Assembly: GCA_019722365.1 (NCBI GenBank)
Contig: JADFUC010002242.1
Coordinates: 62,001 to 126,000 of the forward strand
DNA from: Lithospermum erythrorhizon
Lineage: Eukaryota > Streptophyta > Magnoliopsida > Boraginales > Boraginaceae
Direction of reading: 5' to 3'
Length of the DNA stretch: 64,000 nt
A program made the position numbers and the translations under genes. Below the pieces are notes generated by a model. The model was given only the letters and a program-made list of their open reading frames with translations. It had not been told where the DNA came from and did not search any database. Position 1 is the stretch's first letter. Each line of letters opens with the position of its first letter. Shown here one piece after another: positions 38,596 through 49,393 of this stretch.

Positions 38596-39300
38596 TCAAC
38601 AAGAAAACTCCATCCGACCCTGCCCTTCCGCATACTGCATCACACTCAATCTCACCGACAATCGAATTCGTAACGTAACCACATCCTCCTCTGCATCAAT
38701 CTTTTTATGGATGATATTCCCAAGTTCCTCATCATACCTCACTTGCGAGTCATCCGAAGCAACAAAGTCCTTATAGAACCCAACAGCCTCAGCTTTCACA
38801 TCTTCATAATCAGTCAAGAGGTTCCCATTTCTATCTTTGATGGTTTTCACCCTATTCCTAGAAGCCTGAAGCTTACATCTAGAATGTAAATAAGATGTAT
38901 TAGCATCATCATCCTCCAACTACATTGCCCTCGATTTCTCCCCTCGAAAAACTCTAACGAGGTTTCCTCTCTGAACCTTCAACCGTCAAGCAAATAACAT
39001 ATCCGCTTGCACTACGAGAACTCTGGCCTGGGCTGGATTGAAGTTTTCTCTGAGTTTAATCATTTGTATTGAAGTATATCAATTCCTCCTCATTCAACCT
39101 CTTCCGCACTCTCGCTTTCACCTTTTTCAACTTATATTGCAACACCTGTACACCATTTCCTACAACTTCCTCAGCCCAAACTTCCCTTACCAAATTATCA
39201 TATGGGTCATGCCTTGTCCAGAAAGTAAAGAATTTAAAAGGCTTTGGCTCCTTTACAGACCAATTATTCTATGTTCCATCAAGGTAACAATGGTCCGACA
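38596..39300 (-). pseudogene. LINE ORF2: endonuclease end and linker to RT
   Basis: 39180-39240 reads PFKFFTFWTRHDPYDNLVRE, the F.FFN.W..HP.F...V.E.W motif that closes the plant L1 endonuclease. 39060-39170 is the KLK..K..LR..N stretch. 38596-38919 is one 107-codon frame: DDANTSYLHSRCKLQASRN, then VKTIKDRNGNLLTDYEDVKA, the EGD.NT.FFH......R.N.I..I....G....D...I pattern that leads into RT. Confidence 0.85.
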
Positions 39301-39829
39301 AGGTGAGGAACATTCGTGGACTTTTTACAACCGCATCACTATCACCCCTCGGCTATCGCCTCCTTAATAGTGAAAAGTTCAACTCTCACAACCCTCTTCT
39401 TCTTAACACCGAGTATTACTTTAGTTTGATATAGCCTCTTTTCTCTAGGATTGGCTTACTGACGACAACACCGAAGTTAAGGTCTAACCGGGTAGTTCCG
39501 CCCCTACCGTGGCTACTAGCGAGAGAACCGCATCATCAATTACAACAGCTTGAAATCCTCCGCAACAAGCACGCCTCCTGAGGTTCAACATCACCAAAGC
39601 CCCAAACGAAGCTCTTAACCTCCATTCAGCACCTTAACCGAGGGGCTACGGTCATATGGCCCATCATTGTTGGGCTACTGCCTCTATTGCCTCTTTAAAA
39701 GCCTCCATTCTTTTCTTCCTTTCCGCCTAGCCACCTGGAAAAACCCATCCTCCTTCCTCAGTTCCATATTTGCTTTTTCATGCTCAATGTGTCTGGTTCC
39801 TTGGCCAACTATTATCGCATGCTGCAAAA

Positions 39830-39834
39830 CAAAT
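39830..39834. repeat. Target-site duplication CAAAT, left copy
   Basis: Identical to 40749-40753 across the solo LTR. The unoccupied LINE site can be inferred as one CAAAT. Confidence 0.9.
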
Positions 39835-40748
39835 TGTTGGAAATCGATGAAAATTGATTCTCTTTTTATTATGCCCGCTGCGATAATCGTATCAATTCAT
39901 TTACCAGTTTATTAAATGCGACATCGAACTTCAGTTGTTCACTTAGTAATTATATATTACTGGGGCTGGTTCTCATGATAATTTCTGAAGGGAGTTACAG
40001 CCGATTGCTAGATCTTACTATTAATCTGCTATAATAATAGTACTGTCAACTATTATTATTATACAACCATACCATCCGAGCTTCAAAGGTCACACATACA
40101 AGAATCGCTGAACAGATCTTATAATGAATTAAACTAGCATTTCATAAATTGAGAATCAATGTAAAATATAATTGATGAACTCAATTACTAATTAGCCAAT
40201 GAATTAATCTGAGAAGTTAGTTTGATTCTTGCGAACTCATAGTTAGCTATTAAATAACTATTAAAATAGATTTACCAACGGTTTAATTAAATTAAACGGG
40301 CTGGCTCATTAACTATTCAGTTGGGCTTTAGGTTTAATAATAATATTAAACTAAACCTAATCATAACAAAATGATTATTTTAACTATTTCGGAAGATGAT
40401 TTTGAAGCTTCCACTATCTCAAGAGAATTTTGTTTCAAATACTTTGAGAAAATTTCATTTTCTATCATCCCGATTTATCCAATATTTGCTCTTAGCAAAA
40501 CACAAGAAAGAGTCCAACCTTCCTTAAAAGCAACCAAATCTGGGGAGGCACTATATTCAAGTGCCTAATAATGGAATTCAAAGGAGGCTTCGTGAAAGAT
40601 TTGGAGATAGACTACTGCATTCTATAAGTACTCTCGTATTCATATGCAAGTCATTATATGAATTTTAGATTACCTCTATATCATTTCGAGGATTCTGGAC
40701 GTATGAATTTGGTGCTTATCACAAAATGAAATCTACTAGATTCTAACA
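39835..40748 (+). mobile_element. Solo LTR of family D with 5-bp target-site duplication
   Basis: A 914-bp LTR starting TGTTGGAAATC and ending GATTCTAACA (terminal inverted TGTT..AACA). It is flanked by CAAAT at 39830-39834 and CAAAT at 40749-40753, a clean 5-bp target-site duplication. No internal retrotransposon sequence accompanies it, so it is a solo LTR left by recombination. It matches 60305-61247 and 32960-33490 along much of its length. It sits inside LINE ORF1. Confidence 0.92.
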
Positions 40749-40753
40749 CAAAT
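40749..40753. repeat. Target-site duplication CAAAT, right copy
   Basis: Matches 39830-39834. Confidence 0.9.
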
Positions 40754-40754
40754 G

Positions 40755-41060
40755 ACAACGGGCGCTATCTGTGAGGCAACCATTCATACACCACCTCTCC
40801 GCTGAATTCCCTCGGCCCTCTTTCATTCACAAGCAGGCACAAACCCCCAAGAACCCCTCATTCGTGAAACCTCAATGCACAACCTCGCATAAGCAATCTT
40901 CCATTCCAGCCATGGTGTAATCAAAATTCTAGGTTCCCAATACGTATTCCCACTCTTGCTCAACATCTCCGGATTCCAAAATTGAAGGCTTAGGTTTGGA
41001 AATCGAACCCACGATGCACAGTATCTCCTCAGAACGATCTCGCCTCCCCAAGTCTACGCC
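40755..41060 (-). pseudogene. LINE ORF1 fragment (DUF4283)
   Basis: Minus-strand translation gives VLRRYCASWVRFPNLSLQFW, then LSKSG, then KIAYARLCIEV, the W(V)R.PNLPL.FW...L..I....ISYARVCVEV pattern of the plant LINE DUF4283 domain. After a few shifts it continues as FSGEVVYEWLPHR, the .V.YEW.P stretch just before the CCHC knuckle. The reading continues beyond the LTR insertion at about 39830 down to 39700 as 'EKANMELRKEDGFFQVARRKG'. Confidence 0.75.
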
Positions 41061-41084
41061 TCGGTGTTAATGTCATCAACAACC

Positions 41085-43810
41085 CGGTACACCGTAGTCA
41101 CCCCGATCAATGGACGACAACATAAAAAATATTTCACTTGACATTAATAATAATAATACATCTTTTGTCCATCGCGTGAACTAATACATCACACAAGAAC
41201 GTATCACCAACTAAACTTACATCAACCAAAAATACAACCATACAATACACACAAAATCTCCACAATACAACATACTACACGACCTCTCAATATACAAGTT
41301 CAATGCTAGAAAAACATAACAAGAGGAAAAGGACTGGCTGAGGATCTTCTATGCCAATCGGCCGCCTCAACTAAATCTTCAATCCGCAGCCTTCGACAAC
41401 TCCTCAAATACCAAACCCTGAAACTCTAGTATAAAAGTATCTCCAAATATAGTATCAGAGCCATTTATTACGCCTGGTGGAATATAACACCACAGAATTA
41501 ATTCCATTCACATATATATTCAGTATATATTAACTAATGAATAAGAACAATAACCCATTTAGAATCTCTATAATGAAGTGTTATATATAATACTTATATA
41601 TTATGGATCTTGAGAACTAGTAATATTCATTAAGTGAAACCATTTCTAATACACATAAAGAGGAATTCAAAAGTTTCATTGTTCTAGAACTAATTTTGAT
41701 AAGATAGAAGGAGAACCACCTCCAAATAATACACACACGAGGAACTAATCTCCAACACACACATACGAGAATCCACCTCCAAATAATAATATATATGAGA
41801 ATCACCTCTAGGCTAATTTAGAATAAATTTTATCCCTCTCAATTATATGAGAGATTTCCTAATGGGTATTTGGGTACTTAAACTTCAATCAATATTAAGA
41901 GTGGCACTTGGCACTTCAAGAACTTCTGCCTGGTCACCACCGCCCGCAAATAACACACAAAGCTAATCAAAAGCACATCCGCATACGCCCACACACAAAG
42001 ACACAAAGACAAGTACACACAGACACGCTGCATACCCATTAATCTCATAACATGAATCATATTTCAATTATCTCATAATATAACTCATAATCTCGCTTAT
42101 CTCACGAGGCTTTAATCATAAACACGATTATCACACGGTATCAATCATAATCTCACTATTTCATAATATAACTAGAATGTGGATTTACACATAATATCAA
42201 TCATAATCACACAAAAGATATGATTGAGAACTCCCAAGACAACACATGCACATATATGAGAAGAGAGATGGTGGTTCTACGTGGACTTTAGCTCCACTTT
42301 TGAGCCTAAAAGTAATGGACCTTTAAAGTGCTCGTTGCTGCAGCCCGAAAGTTCAACTCCTATTCAAAGAAGTTTATATGAGTGAGAACATATTCCTTAG
42401 AAGAACTTTTAAGATGACAAACCCTGTAGTATTATACCATCGTGCCTCACAACTCAATTTAACCTTTAGTAATCATCCTATCCTAAAATTAGTATACACT
42501 CTAAAATCTAACTTAACTACATTCAATTTAATGAATTTCATAACTCCCAATTATTCCGGTCATTTTATTATCTCAAAAGAAGATTTTATTGTGATTTCAA
42601 TTAATCCAACAATCAATCACAACTAATTAACCCATTATAATCAACCTTAGTTCAAAAACCCAATTACTACTCAACTTGGGAATAACTCCATCTCAACCAT
42701 ATCCCCTACCAATCAACCTCAAAACATCCAAATTATACTCCAAAACAAATCCATATTAAAGTTCCATGACATTATCTGGGGCATAATTTAAAGAAACTTA
42801 GAAAAGTTAACCGACCAATCAATACACTTCAACCCCTAAAATCAAGCATAATCAATTTAATTTGAGACATTTCAAAGTTAGGTACATTTTATAAGATTAA
42901 ACTTTTAAAACTTCAGAATTTCAAAAAGTCAACAAAGTCAACCTATCAATTTCTACACATTTCAACCTCCAAAATCGATTGTCATAACTCTAATCATATA
43001 ATCTTAAGCTCAGACGCATATGTATCATTTTGAAGTCCCAAAAATCACGGTCAACAAAAATCCAATAAAAGTCAACTCTTCAAAAACTCAAGAATATCTC
43101 AAAAGATTCGATCTTTCTTACCTGTGATACGATTTATGAGGCTGAAATCCAACACTTTTCCTCGATTTTAAGCGACAATCGACGGTAGAAATGGAAGAAA
43201 ATTTCATGGGGGGCAAGAAAGGAAATCAGGAAATTTTCTACTGTTAGGAAGCGAAGAGGGAAAGAGATTTATGGATAGCTAGATAGCTACAGAGTGACAT
43301 TTGGGCTTTTAAAAATTAATGTTCCTGTTTGCTTTATGAATTTTCCCGCATTTAAATCTCAATGAAATGATTCCAAATGTAAAATTTTCCAGACATAAAC
43401 TAATACTCATAATACTAATCTCTATTACCCGATTTTATTCCGAAATCATTTATACTATCTCCGGTCCCACTAATAAACCTAAATATACCACCAACCGACC
43501 GATTTGTCAATTCTCTACTACTCAACTTCTCAAATTTTAATTTCACCCCAGCATCTAATTACTAACTCTAAATATTTTAAATCTGCATTCTGATTTATTC
43601 TGCTTACTCATTCGAATGTCAAAATTGAATTCAGTTCTGATTTGGGATTACATTTGAATTTGATATTAAACATTAAATTTAACCGAATATTCGAAAAAAT
43701 ATTCATCTATTTCCACCTACTATGGTGAAGTCAAACTACTACATCAATACTTACGCTATTACATCACGACGCCCCGCGACCGGTAGCATCTGCAAGTCAG
43801 CTTCGTGACA
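41085..43810 (-). repeat. Long terminal repeat B (chromovirus-like, inverted)
   Basis: On the minus strand it begins TGTCACGAAGC near 43810, a start usual for Tekay/Del-type LTRs. GGAGATAGTATAAATG follows about 360 bp later (TATA at 43447-43454). Next come a pyrimidine-rich leader, the block near 43085-43125 that mirrors 2632-2670 of LTR A, TATTATTTGGAGGTG minisatellite words at 41700-41815, and finally GATGGACAAAAG..ATTATTATTAATGTCAAG at 41140-41180. About 2.7 kb. No pol sequence was recognised on either side, so it may be a solo LTR. Its 3' edge abuts the 5' end of the LINE. Confidence 0.7.
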
Positions 43811-43819
43811 CTAACTTGC

Positions 43820-45590
43820 AGCAGCCAAATGGGCGGGTGGGCCTCTAATAATTTCCTGTGTGCTCTCTCGCCAGTCCGCTCGCATTACCAGTTAAGTCAC
43901 TCATTCAATTCGACATTTAACGCGCCGCTCAGATACGATATTAATGACGCGCTGGCTGGGCCCTGGGCCACTTCATTATGAGCCACGTTCATCCATCAGC
44001 CACACCGAGCAAAATAGCCCACTGAGCTCTTACTAATTTCACAAGTACTTTTATCTTTTTAATCCATAAGACCATAAACATGAAACCTAACATGAAAATA
44101 TTAATTACAACTTGTCGTGTGAGATGAATAATTTTGTAAGTTGAAGATATGTAAATTAATAATTAGAGTTTATGTAAATATTTTGAAATTCATTGCCATT
44201 CTTTAATAAATTGATATATACTAATAACATGTTCTATATATATGCAGTAATTACATTACTTCAACGTGATCATATAAGTGAATACTCAAATTACTATAAT
44301 GATTAATTTTAATTATATATTTTTGAAGGATTAAATCTTAATTTTTACCAATTATCTACGGTGTATATGAGTATTTCTTGTGCGATTATCTCTACTTATT
44401 AGGAGTATCAAAGTACGAATCATGAACCTAGGGAAGTGATTGACGACCTTTGACAGTACTTGTCATTCATACCGGTTAGACATCTTGCTCTTCACTTTCA
44501 ATACAGAAAATTTCCAAACAGAGTTCTTAGAATTGACCGCAACTTACTTGTTTGGTGTGGTAAACAAAAGGAGTGATGAGATCTTTTATGATCAATAATA
44601 GATCAATTTGCAATTAATCAATAACAATCATAATTAAAAAAATTCACATTCACTTGCATTGACTTAGTACCTACGATCTTATGTTAGTGAAACATACCAT
44701 ATATACATTCCGGAATATTGGTTCTGAGAATTAACTAAGAAAAAAAGGAAGAGGAAATATAAACAAACCATAAAACCCTCCAAATTATTTTATAAGCATA
44801 TATATACTACGTAGTATACCCCAAAACACTTATCCAAACCATTCCACACTGATTCGATTCATTTTTATTTGCATGAGATACTTTTTAATATGTTTGAGTG
44901 AATAATAAACATATATAACGAGCTATATATTTATTTTCTTATCTTCCACAGTTCCACGTATTGTTCACCTTTACCCATTCTACTAATATAATACTCCGTA
45001 TTATAATAACTTGTATTGAAAATTTTAACATTTTAAATTTTAATCCCTATGTTCTCTAATCGCCTTATTCTACTTTACATGTGTGCATTTACATTAAACC
45101 AAATAATACTTATTTTGATATTTTGTGAAAATGAAGGCAAATTGTTCAAATAAAAATTACTAAGTATGTATTAAGTTTATATATGCTAAAACATTTACAT
45201 ATGTTTGTAAATGTTTATGTAAGAATATATATACTCGATTAATATAATTTATAATAAAGTAACCACACGTTAACTTCGTTAGCTAAAGAGCTAGTCAACT
45301 GGATGCTTCAAAAATTATTAGAATGACTCGAATAAAGTAGCATTGGAATATTGAATCTAGATTTATAATTTTATAGATTATCATTTATTGATTACTCTGT
45401 ATCATTGTAGTACTTGAAAACAACAAGATCTTACTTCTTCAACAGCAATATATAATTGTTACCTCGTGCCTTGAAAATGGACAAGAGGTCGAAAATGGTT
45501 ATTGGTACATAACAAATCATGGATTCATTCAATGAGGAAATTAAACTAAAAAAAAATTCTTGGGAAATTTATTTACCTCTTACTAGAACT
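43820..45590. other. Intergenic DNA, no gene seen
   Basis: 43820-44020 is GC-richer and resembles decayed retroelement sequence. 44040-45590 is AT-rich without motifs. It forms the 3' flank of the zinc-finger gene, where AATAAA occurs near 45570 in the minus direction, a plausible poly(A) signal. Confidence 0.45.
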
Positions 45591-45659
45591 TATTCCTAGT
45601 AAGTATATATAGCCTTAACAAACTTACCAATCTTAGCTTGAGGGTATAGTATAGATGAA

Positions 45660-46297
45660 TTAAGTATAGCCAAGCCGAAGTTCTAGATCCAAATCTTCCT
45701 TTTGCAACCCAAGCTGTAGGTCAAGTGCATCAATCTCTACATTCTTCGTCGTGTTCGTGGCGACTGATGAAGATCCATTTTTATGTTTCAAAGTACCCAA
45801 ATCTTGATGAATTGTTGCTTTTTTCTTGCCCATCTCTACACTTTTATGCCATCTCTTGAATCGAGTTGTAGAAGTAGAACAACATGATGATGACATGGCT
45901 GTTATAGATAGAGAGAAACAGGAAAGAAGTGATGACCATCCAAGAAGTAATTAAAGGATACACTAATGGAAGAAAACTAGGGTTAGGGTTATTGAAGTCT
46001 TGAAGATAAGATTTCTACTATTAGGGTTATTGATTTATTGCTTGGCCCATATATATTGAGATTTGGATCAAGAGATTACTATATATACTTACCTTCTCTA
46101 AGTGGGAAATATTGCCTGAGTTTTGCTCTATCTCTTCTGTGAATATTCATGTGACCTCCAAGGGATTGAGCAGATCTGAAATCTTTCTTGCAAAAGATAC
46201 ATGTGTATGATCTTGGAGGCCATGAAGGAAATCCACAAGGCAACTCTAACTCTTGATTATGATAAGCTTCATCAGAACTGCTTTTTAGATCTTTCAT
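45660..46297 (-). CDS. SUPERMAN-like C2H2 zinc-finger transcriptional repressor, two exons
   Basis: Exon 1 is 46297-46093 (ATG at 46297; donor GTAAGT at 46092-46087). Exon 2 is 45898-45660 (acceptor CAG ending at 45899 after a pyrimidine tract; stop at 45662-45660). The 194-bp intron removal joins G to CC in phase, giving 147 residues. Residues about 26-61 are [20 protein letters not shown] then [16 protein letters not shown], a single finger with C33, C36, H49 and H53. QSLGGH replaces the usual QALGGH, and the basic RRDRAKLR can serve as nuclear signal and DNA contact. The tail carries two EAR motifs, LDLQLGL (about 127-133) and LDLELRL (about 138-144), ending GYT; SUPERMAN itself ends in a very similar DLELRLGFA. 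Family members repress genes in floral boundary and organ growth control through co-repressors. The protein is shorter than SUPERMAN (about 204 residues), and SUPERMAN and RABBIT EARS are intronless as I recall. Orthology not settled. Confidence 0.9.
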
Positions 46298-46380
46298 TGC
46301 ATTATAGTATATCTGCTTGATTTTCTTCTAATAAGTCTTGTTGTTGATGATGGTTTTGGTGGTGCCTAATTGCCTATCAT

Positions 46381-46390
46381 CTTTATATTG
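46381..46390 (-). promoter_or_regulatory. TATA box candidate of the zinc-finger gene
   Basis: CAATATAAAG on the minus strand, 84-93 bp upstream of the start codon, followed by an A/C-rich leader. The nearby upstream ATGCAATGA (ending just before the true start) is a minimal out-of-frame upstream ATG that overlaps the start region. Confidence 0.5.
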
Positions 46391-46399
46391 AGATAAGGT

Positions 46400-46930
46400 T
46401 TACTTCTATTAAGTGATATTTCTATTACTATTTCCATCTCATATTATCATCATTTCAAATTAACTGAAAAGTTTGTCTTATTACTCAAAAGATTCAAAAA
46501 AAATTATTATTTCAAAAGACTATCAACCTTAAAAAGGTTCACTTTGATTTATTTTGCAATAATCAAGATTAACTTAAAGTTAAATCAAAAGTATAATGTC
46601 AATAAAAAATGTATTGCAAATACCATCTATTGATATACTTTTACCAAATAATAGTATACTACATACATCAACATGTTCAAAAAACTATTCATTCATTTTG
46701 AGATTGAGGGAGCAATCTCATCCAAAAAAATATTATTAATATTCAAAATTCTGATAAATAATTGTTTGGTGCGGATCCAGTAAATCATTTAATAATAGTG
46801 TGGATTTTAATGAAAAGTCATCCTTAAACTGTTGGCTAGGTTTTTTTAAAAAAATCATTGAAACAACATGGTAGTTAAATTGGGATGGTTAGGACTTAGG
46901 AGTGAGTATTATAAGACAAGTCAAGCATTA
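46400..46930. other. Upstream region of the zinc-finger gene, no other feature
   Basis: AT-rich promoter-side DNA with A and T runs. No further gene or clear repeat seen. Confidence 0.4.
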
Positions 46931-46938
46931 AGTTATTA

Positions 46939-47494
46939 GGGCTAACACTATCTCTTTCACCTCATTCATTATTCTGATCACCAACTTTTAAAGTGTTCTA
47001 TTATCGCCTAACTTCCGCCAATCGGCAGTTGACAAGCCAAATGACCATTAAAGACTAACTCATTAGGGGTATTTTAGTCAAAACATAAAAAAATACAAAA
47101 GCATTTATTTAAAAAAACATAAATAAAAAACATAAAAAACGTAGGGGTATTTTGATTTTCAAGGCAAACTGCAGAAAGGTAGCCTGCCAGAGACGAGGGG
47201 TCACGAGGAACGTGGTACGTGCCGCCCGACGCGAGTTAGTGAGTGTTCGCTATGGTATTGGAAGAGCGTGATGTTGTATAGGTAGTGGGCTTTATTTATG
47301 TTTTTTTTAATAAATGCTTTTGTATTCTTTTTATTTTTGCGCCACTAAAATACTTACAGAAAGAAGTGAATGGTCATTGAAGTTTAATCAAATTTGTCAA
47401 TTATCTAAGTCGTGATGTAATTGAATTATTTAAAAGTTGAGTAATGAAATGGTGAATGAGGTGAAAATTGAAGGATAGTTACTGCCGTTAGCAC
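46939..47494. mobile_element. Non-autonomous element with long terminal inverted repeats (MULE or foldback type)
   Basis: Left arm 46939-47124 and right arm about 47294-47494 are imperfect reverse complements. Both run GCTAAC..ACTATC, CACCTCATTCA, ACTTTTAAA, TTGACAA, AATGACCATT, TATTTTAGT, ATACAAAAGCATTTATT, AAAACATAAAT in this order. The central 170 bp is GC-richer and has no ORF. Arms of about 190 bp in a 556-bp element suit Mutator-like non-autonomous or foldback elements better than ordinary MITEs. Flanks are TTATTA-rich on both sides, so the target duplication is ambiguous. Confidence 0.85.
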
Positions 47495-47499
47495 TAATT

Positions 47500-48590
47500 A
47501 TTATTACTATATATATGTTATATATATCCTCAAATAATATTGTAATTCAATCACAAGAAAAAGAAATATCATGACTCTGTCTAGCGTTAATCAAACATAG
47601 CTAGTTGACTTTTTGAGAGGGAGAGATTGAGACGAGATCGAGGCAAAATTAAAGAGTATTGGACCTTGATATATATAGGGTCGTCTGGACATGCATTGAT
47701 AATAAAAGTTCCTGTATTTACTTTTTATATATATTGATTGGAGTGTTTTCTTAATATGTTCCATTGATACTATTTTGCACATTATTATTGGATAAAAAGT
47801 AAAATAAACATAATGTTATGGAACCGAAAAGTAGTGTTCCTTTATCAACGGATTGTCATCCCAACTATAAAGTTATGAATGTACTTCTATCTATACAAAA
47901 AAGAAATATTGCCAAATTGATTGGCAGGTATTGCCACTATCATAAAATGAACATTTGTAATTCAAATATTTAATTTCAATATTGATCTATCACAAATCAA
48001 TGACAATTAAAGACTAATATATTATTAACATGCTTTGTATGAATACTATTTTTAATATTAATTTTTTTTTTGTCATTGTTAACACAAGGTATACTTTAAA
48101 AAAAAAATGGGGCCTATCGTCGAATCAAGATCAATTAGTGACGATTTAATTTATATCAACAATCTGTCATTAATAATATAAGTTTATGTCACTAACGCTC
48201 ATTATTCTTGTAAAGGCACAAATTCAAAGCTTTATCCAAGACAAAGATTTAAAAATTAAATGATATGGATCCATATATATATCTAAATATCAATCGATCG
48301 GACTACGGTTAATTGATTTCGTTACCTCCTACCCAAGTCCAAGTCATAAACGATGATGAGAGCACCATTTGAAATGAGTACTGCTGTTGATAATTCCTAT
48401 TTTAAAATGAGAAGGGAGAGTGTGTTCAGAATTAAACCAACGTTAGCTAATTAGTTGTTAAGGAAAATAATTGCAACTTATAATAATGTACTTCTATTCT
48501 TCGACTCCAAAACATTGTATAGTTTAATTATTATTCATCAAAATTAACAAACTTAATTTATAGCTTTACGGCATATCACCCACTACTATA
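47500..48590. other. AT-rich spacer, no gene seen
   Basis: No coding motif or organised repeat. A 63-codon minus-strand ORF (47591-47782) has no recognisable content. Confidence 0.45.
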
Positions 48591-49259
48591 ATCAGTATTT
48601 TCTCGAGGTCTCCCTAGCCAGAGAACGTCTTGTTAATCATTTTCGTGACTCACCAACTCAAGCCTGGTCAGGTCCCGAGTCCTTTCCCGGTTACATGACT
48701 CCCTCTCCCTCGGCCGGGATCCTTGGTCAGCATCGGATATCTCGAGGTAGAGCCTCGAGGTGGTACGTTGCAATGCCCCGCCTCCCGGTTCGAAGTTGTT
48801 ACTCCTGGCCAAGGGTTGCTCCGTGTTCCATATTGTCTCGGTGATTTAAAGTCGCTGTCAAGTTGTACCAGACCATAACCAAGTCGAATGAAATAATCTG
48901 GGTTAGTTCAGCGCTGCACAAGTTATGCGAACAAGATAGAATTCGATTTACATTACCTAAACGGGCGATTACACGATGATAAAATACTGGCGGCCTTTGC
49001 TGGCCCAAGATGGATGTTGTCATCTCAAGACGCCATCCACTGCAAACGGGCTTAAAGCCTCTAGCTCGTTCATCTAAATGGATCCGCCGTCCAACATAAA
49101 GCCTATTAAATGTCCATATCAATTGTCCCTTTTAATCACTATAATTCTACCTCAAATTTTCAAATGGTAGTGGAATCTGAAGGGTTAAAATCCTCCACCA
49201 ACCACTTGGGCGCCATCTTTTAGTGCCAGAAACTCCAAGTGGACACACGTATTTAATCG

Positions 49260-49268
49260 TATAAAAGG
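49260..49268 (+). promoter_or_regulatory. TATA box of the antisense ORF
   Basis: TATAAAAGG, followed by a T/C-rich leader (49275-49390) and an ATG at 49394-49396. This is a textbook plant core promoter facing opposite to the retrotransposon's pol, so the extra ORF was probably transcribed on its own. Confidence 0.6.
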
Positions 49269-49393
49269 TAAAAGCCTCTTTCATTTTCTTGTTCATTATT
49301 TCAAAATTTTCTACTTTTCTTCGCCTCCCTTCATAAAACCCCTTTATTCTCTGCCATTAATCGATTTTCCAACTCATTTGCTTACTCTCAAGC

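Larger units (their letters stand above)
36380..41080 (-). mobile_element. L1-type LINE (non-LTR retrotransposon), interrupted by a solo LTR
   Basis: Minus-strand element running from about 41080 down to about 36380. The order matches plant L1: ORF1 with a DUF4283 domain and zinc knuckle, endonuclease, linker, reverse transcriptase, C-terminal zf-RVT region. An A-rich tract on the minus strand (36385-36420) may be the remnant of the tail. The copy is inactive through many frame breaks. The family-D LTR at 39835-40748 splits ORF1 at its zinc knuckle, so the LINE inserted first. Confidence 0.85.

Noticed and set aside
40749..40790. CAAATGACAACGGGCGCTAT just after the family-D LTR looked like a Tat-type primer-binding site (TGGCGCCGTCTGTGG)
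   Set aside because: On the minus strand the same bases continue the LINE ORF1 (YEWLPHR region), and CAAAT is the target duplication. The LTR is solo.
41450..41462. TAGTATCAGAGCC, close to the initiator-tRNA primer-binding site TGGTATCAGAGCC
   Set aside because: It lies inside LTR B, which runs on the opposite strand, and no LTR end precedes it on the plus strand. Best explained by chance.
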